From Planctomycetia bacterium (lineage in GTDB: Bacteria > Planctomycetota > Planctomycetia > Pirellulales > UBA1268): DNA of 7,320 nucleotides. The DNA lies in NCBI GenBank assembly GCA_009923125.1, contig RFUD01000112.1:1-7320 (forward strand). The letters run 5' to 3'. The first letter of the stretch is position 1. Every line of letters begins with the position of its first letter. The notes beneath the pieces were generated by a model. That model ran no database searches. It was not told the DNA's origin and saw nothing but the letters and a program-made list of their open reading frames with translations. The translations under genes and the position numbers were made by a program. Shown here in pieces: positions 6,833 through 7,320 of this stretch.

Positions 6833-7320
6833 ATGAACACCCTGTCCCCAGGCACGCATCTGGTCCTCGTCATCGTCACGCCGCTGGTGGGCGCGCTCGT
6901 CGCCTGGGTGCTCGGCGGCCGGGGCCGCGAGGCGGTGCGACAGAGTGCCGCCGTCACGGCCCTCCTCACGCTCGTCGCGGCGGGCTGGCTCGTGGTGCGA
7001 TACCTGGCGAGTCCGGAGGCGGCGGCCGGCCAGCCCTACGCGGTGGTCTCGCTGCCCTGGCTCGTGGACGGGATTTTCGACGTGCGGCTCTCGCTGGGGC
7101 TCGATGGTCTCTCGCTGTGGCTGTTCGGGCTCTCGGCGCTGCTGTCGCTCACCGCGGTGCTCGTCAGTTGGGAGGCGATCGCCGATCGTCCCGTGGGCTT
7201 CTACGTGCTCCTGCTCGTGCTCGAAGCGGCGATGCTCGGCGTGTTCGCCGCCCGCGACGTGATCCTGTTCTACGTGTTCTTCGAGTTCACGCTCGTGCCG
7301 CTGTTCTTCCTGATCGGCAT
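6833..7320 (+). CDS. nuoM: NADH-quinone oxidoreductase subunit M (3'-truncated by window edge)
   Basis: This is the middle antiporter-like proton-pumping subunit (ND4 homologue). Only the first 162 codons lie in the window and the frame is still open at the right edge. The translation starts MNTLSPGTHLVLVIVTPLVG, a first membrane helix, and a second hydrophobic stretch follows at about residues 40-57. It then has the family segment with RLSLGLDGLSLWLFGLSALL, and VGFYVLLLVLEAAMLGVFAA followed by DVILFYVFFEFTLVPLFFLIG. Glu151 in FFEFTLVP corresponds to the essential Glu144 of E. coli NuoM helix 5. Pattern and gene order (directly after nuoL) separate it from NuoL and NuoN. The ATG at 6833 is the only start that gives a full first helix. 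The expected full length is about 500 residues, with nuoN predicted downstream. Confidence 0.94.
   Translation, partial: MNTLSPGTHLVLVIVTPLVGALVAWVLGGRGREAVRQSAAVTALLTLVAAGWLVVRYLASPEAAAGQPYAVVSLPWLVDGIFDVRLSLGLDGLSLWLFGLSALLSLTAVLVSWEAIADRPVGFYVLLLVLEAAMLGVFAARDVILFYVFFEFTLVPLFFLIG

Noticed and set aside
1..7320. A previously undescribed system in this window
   Set aside because: Every gene is a recognisable complex I subunit in standard order. The only unusual elements are insertions, extensions and one frame break within those genes.

Overview
The window is a contiguous block of a bacterial respiratory complex I operon (proton-pumping NADH:quinone oxidoreductase, the 14-subunit Nuo type). 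All genes are on the + strand in the order nuoG (3' part), nuoH, nuoI, nuoJ, nuoK, nuoL, nuoM (5' part). This is the canonical nuo order, so nuoN would be expected just beyond the right edge and the rest of nuoG, then nuoF/nuoE, beyond the left edge. The DNA is very GC-rich. High GC, few Shine-Dalgarno sequences, enlarged membrane subunits and a GAAAAGGGG-type palindrome together suggest a planctomycete (Pirellulales-like). That assignment is inference, because no phylogenetic marker such as rRNA is present.

Layout: 1-1500 is the iron-sulphur subunit NuoG, entering in the middle of its [2Fe-2S] motif. 1497-2786 is NuoH, the quinone-channel membrane subunit. 2783-3316 is NuoI, the two-[4Fe-4S] ferredoxin-like subunit. 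3313-4092 is NuoJ and 4089-4550 is NuoK, small membrane subunits. 4584-6795 is NuoL, the distal antiporter-like subunit with the long lateral helix; its frame is broken once near 4704-4716. 6833-7320 is the first part of NuoM. The first five genes are joined by 4-base start/stop overlaps (ATGA, ATGA, GTGA, ATGA), which implies translational coupling. The K-L and L-M spacers are 33 and 37 bases of C-rich sequence without a visible Shine-Dalgarno sequence. There is no gene-free stretch over 300 bases, and I see no RNA gene, CRISPR array, transposase, promoter or terminator.

How the genes work together: NuoG and NuoI carry the Fe-S clusters that pass electrons from NADH toward quinone at the NuoH interface. 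Quinone reduction drives conformational and electrostatic changes through NuoH/J/K to the antiporter-like NuoL and NuoM, which translocate protons.

The window is core metabolism and I found no new multi-gene system. The two points most worth a second look are both in nuoL. One is an 85-base palindromic, REP/MITE-like element lying inside the reading frame, which adds a loop to the protein and encodes almost the same peptide on both strands. The other is a single apparent frameshift near the 5' end. Lesser points are an N-terminal two-helix extension of NuoJ, a hydrophilic C-terminal tail on NuoK, a NuoG that keeps the N7 cluster motif on a compact C-terminal half, and poly-G tracts just upstream of the nuoJ and nuoK starts.
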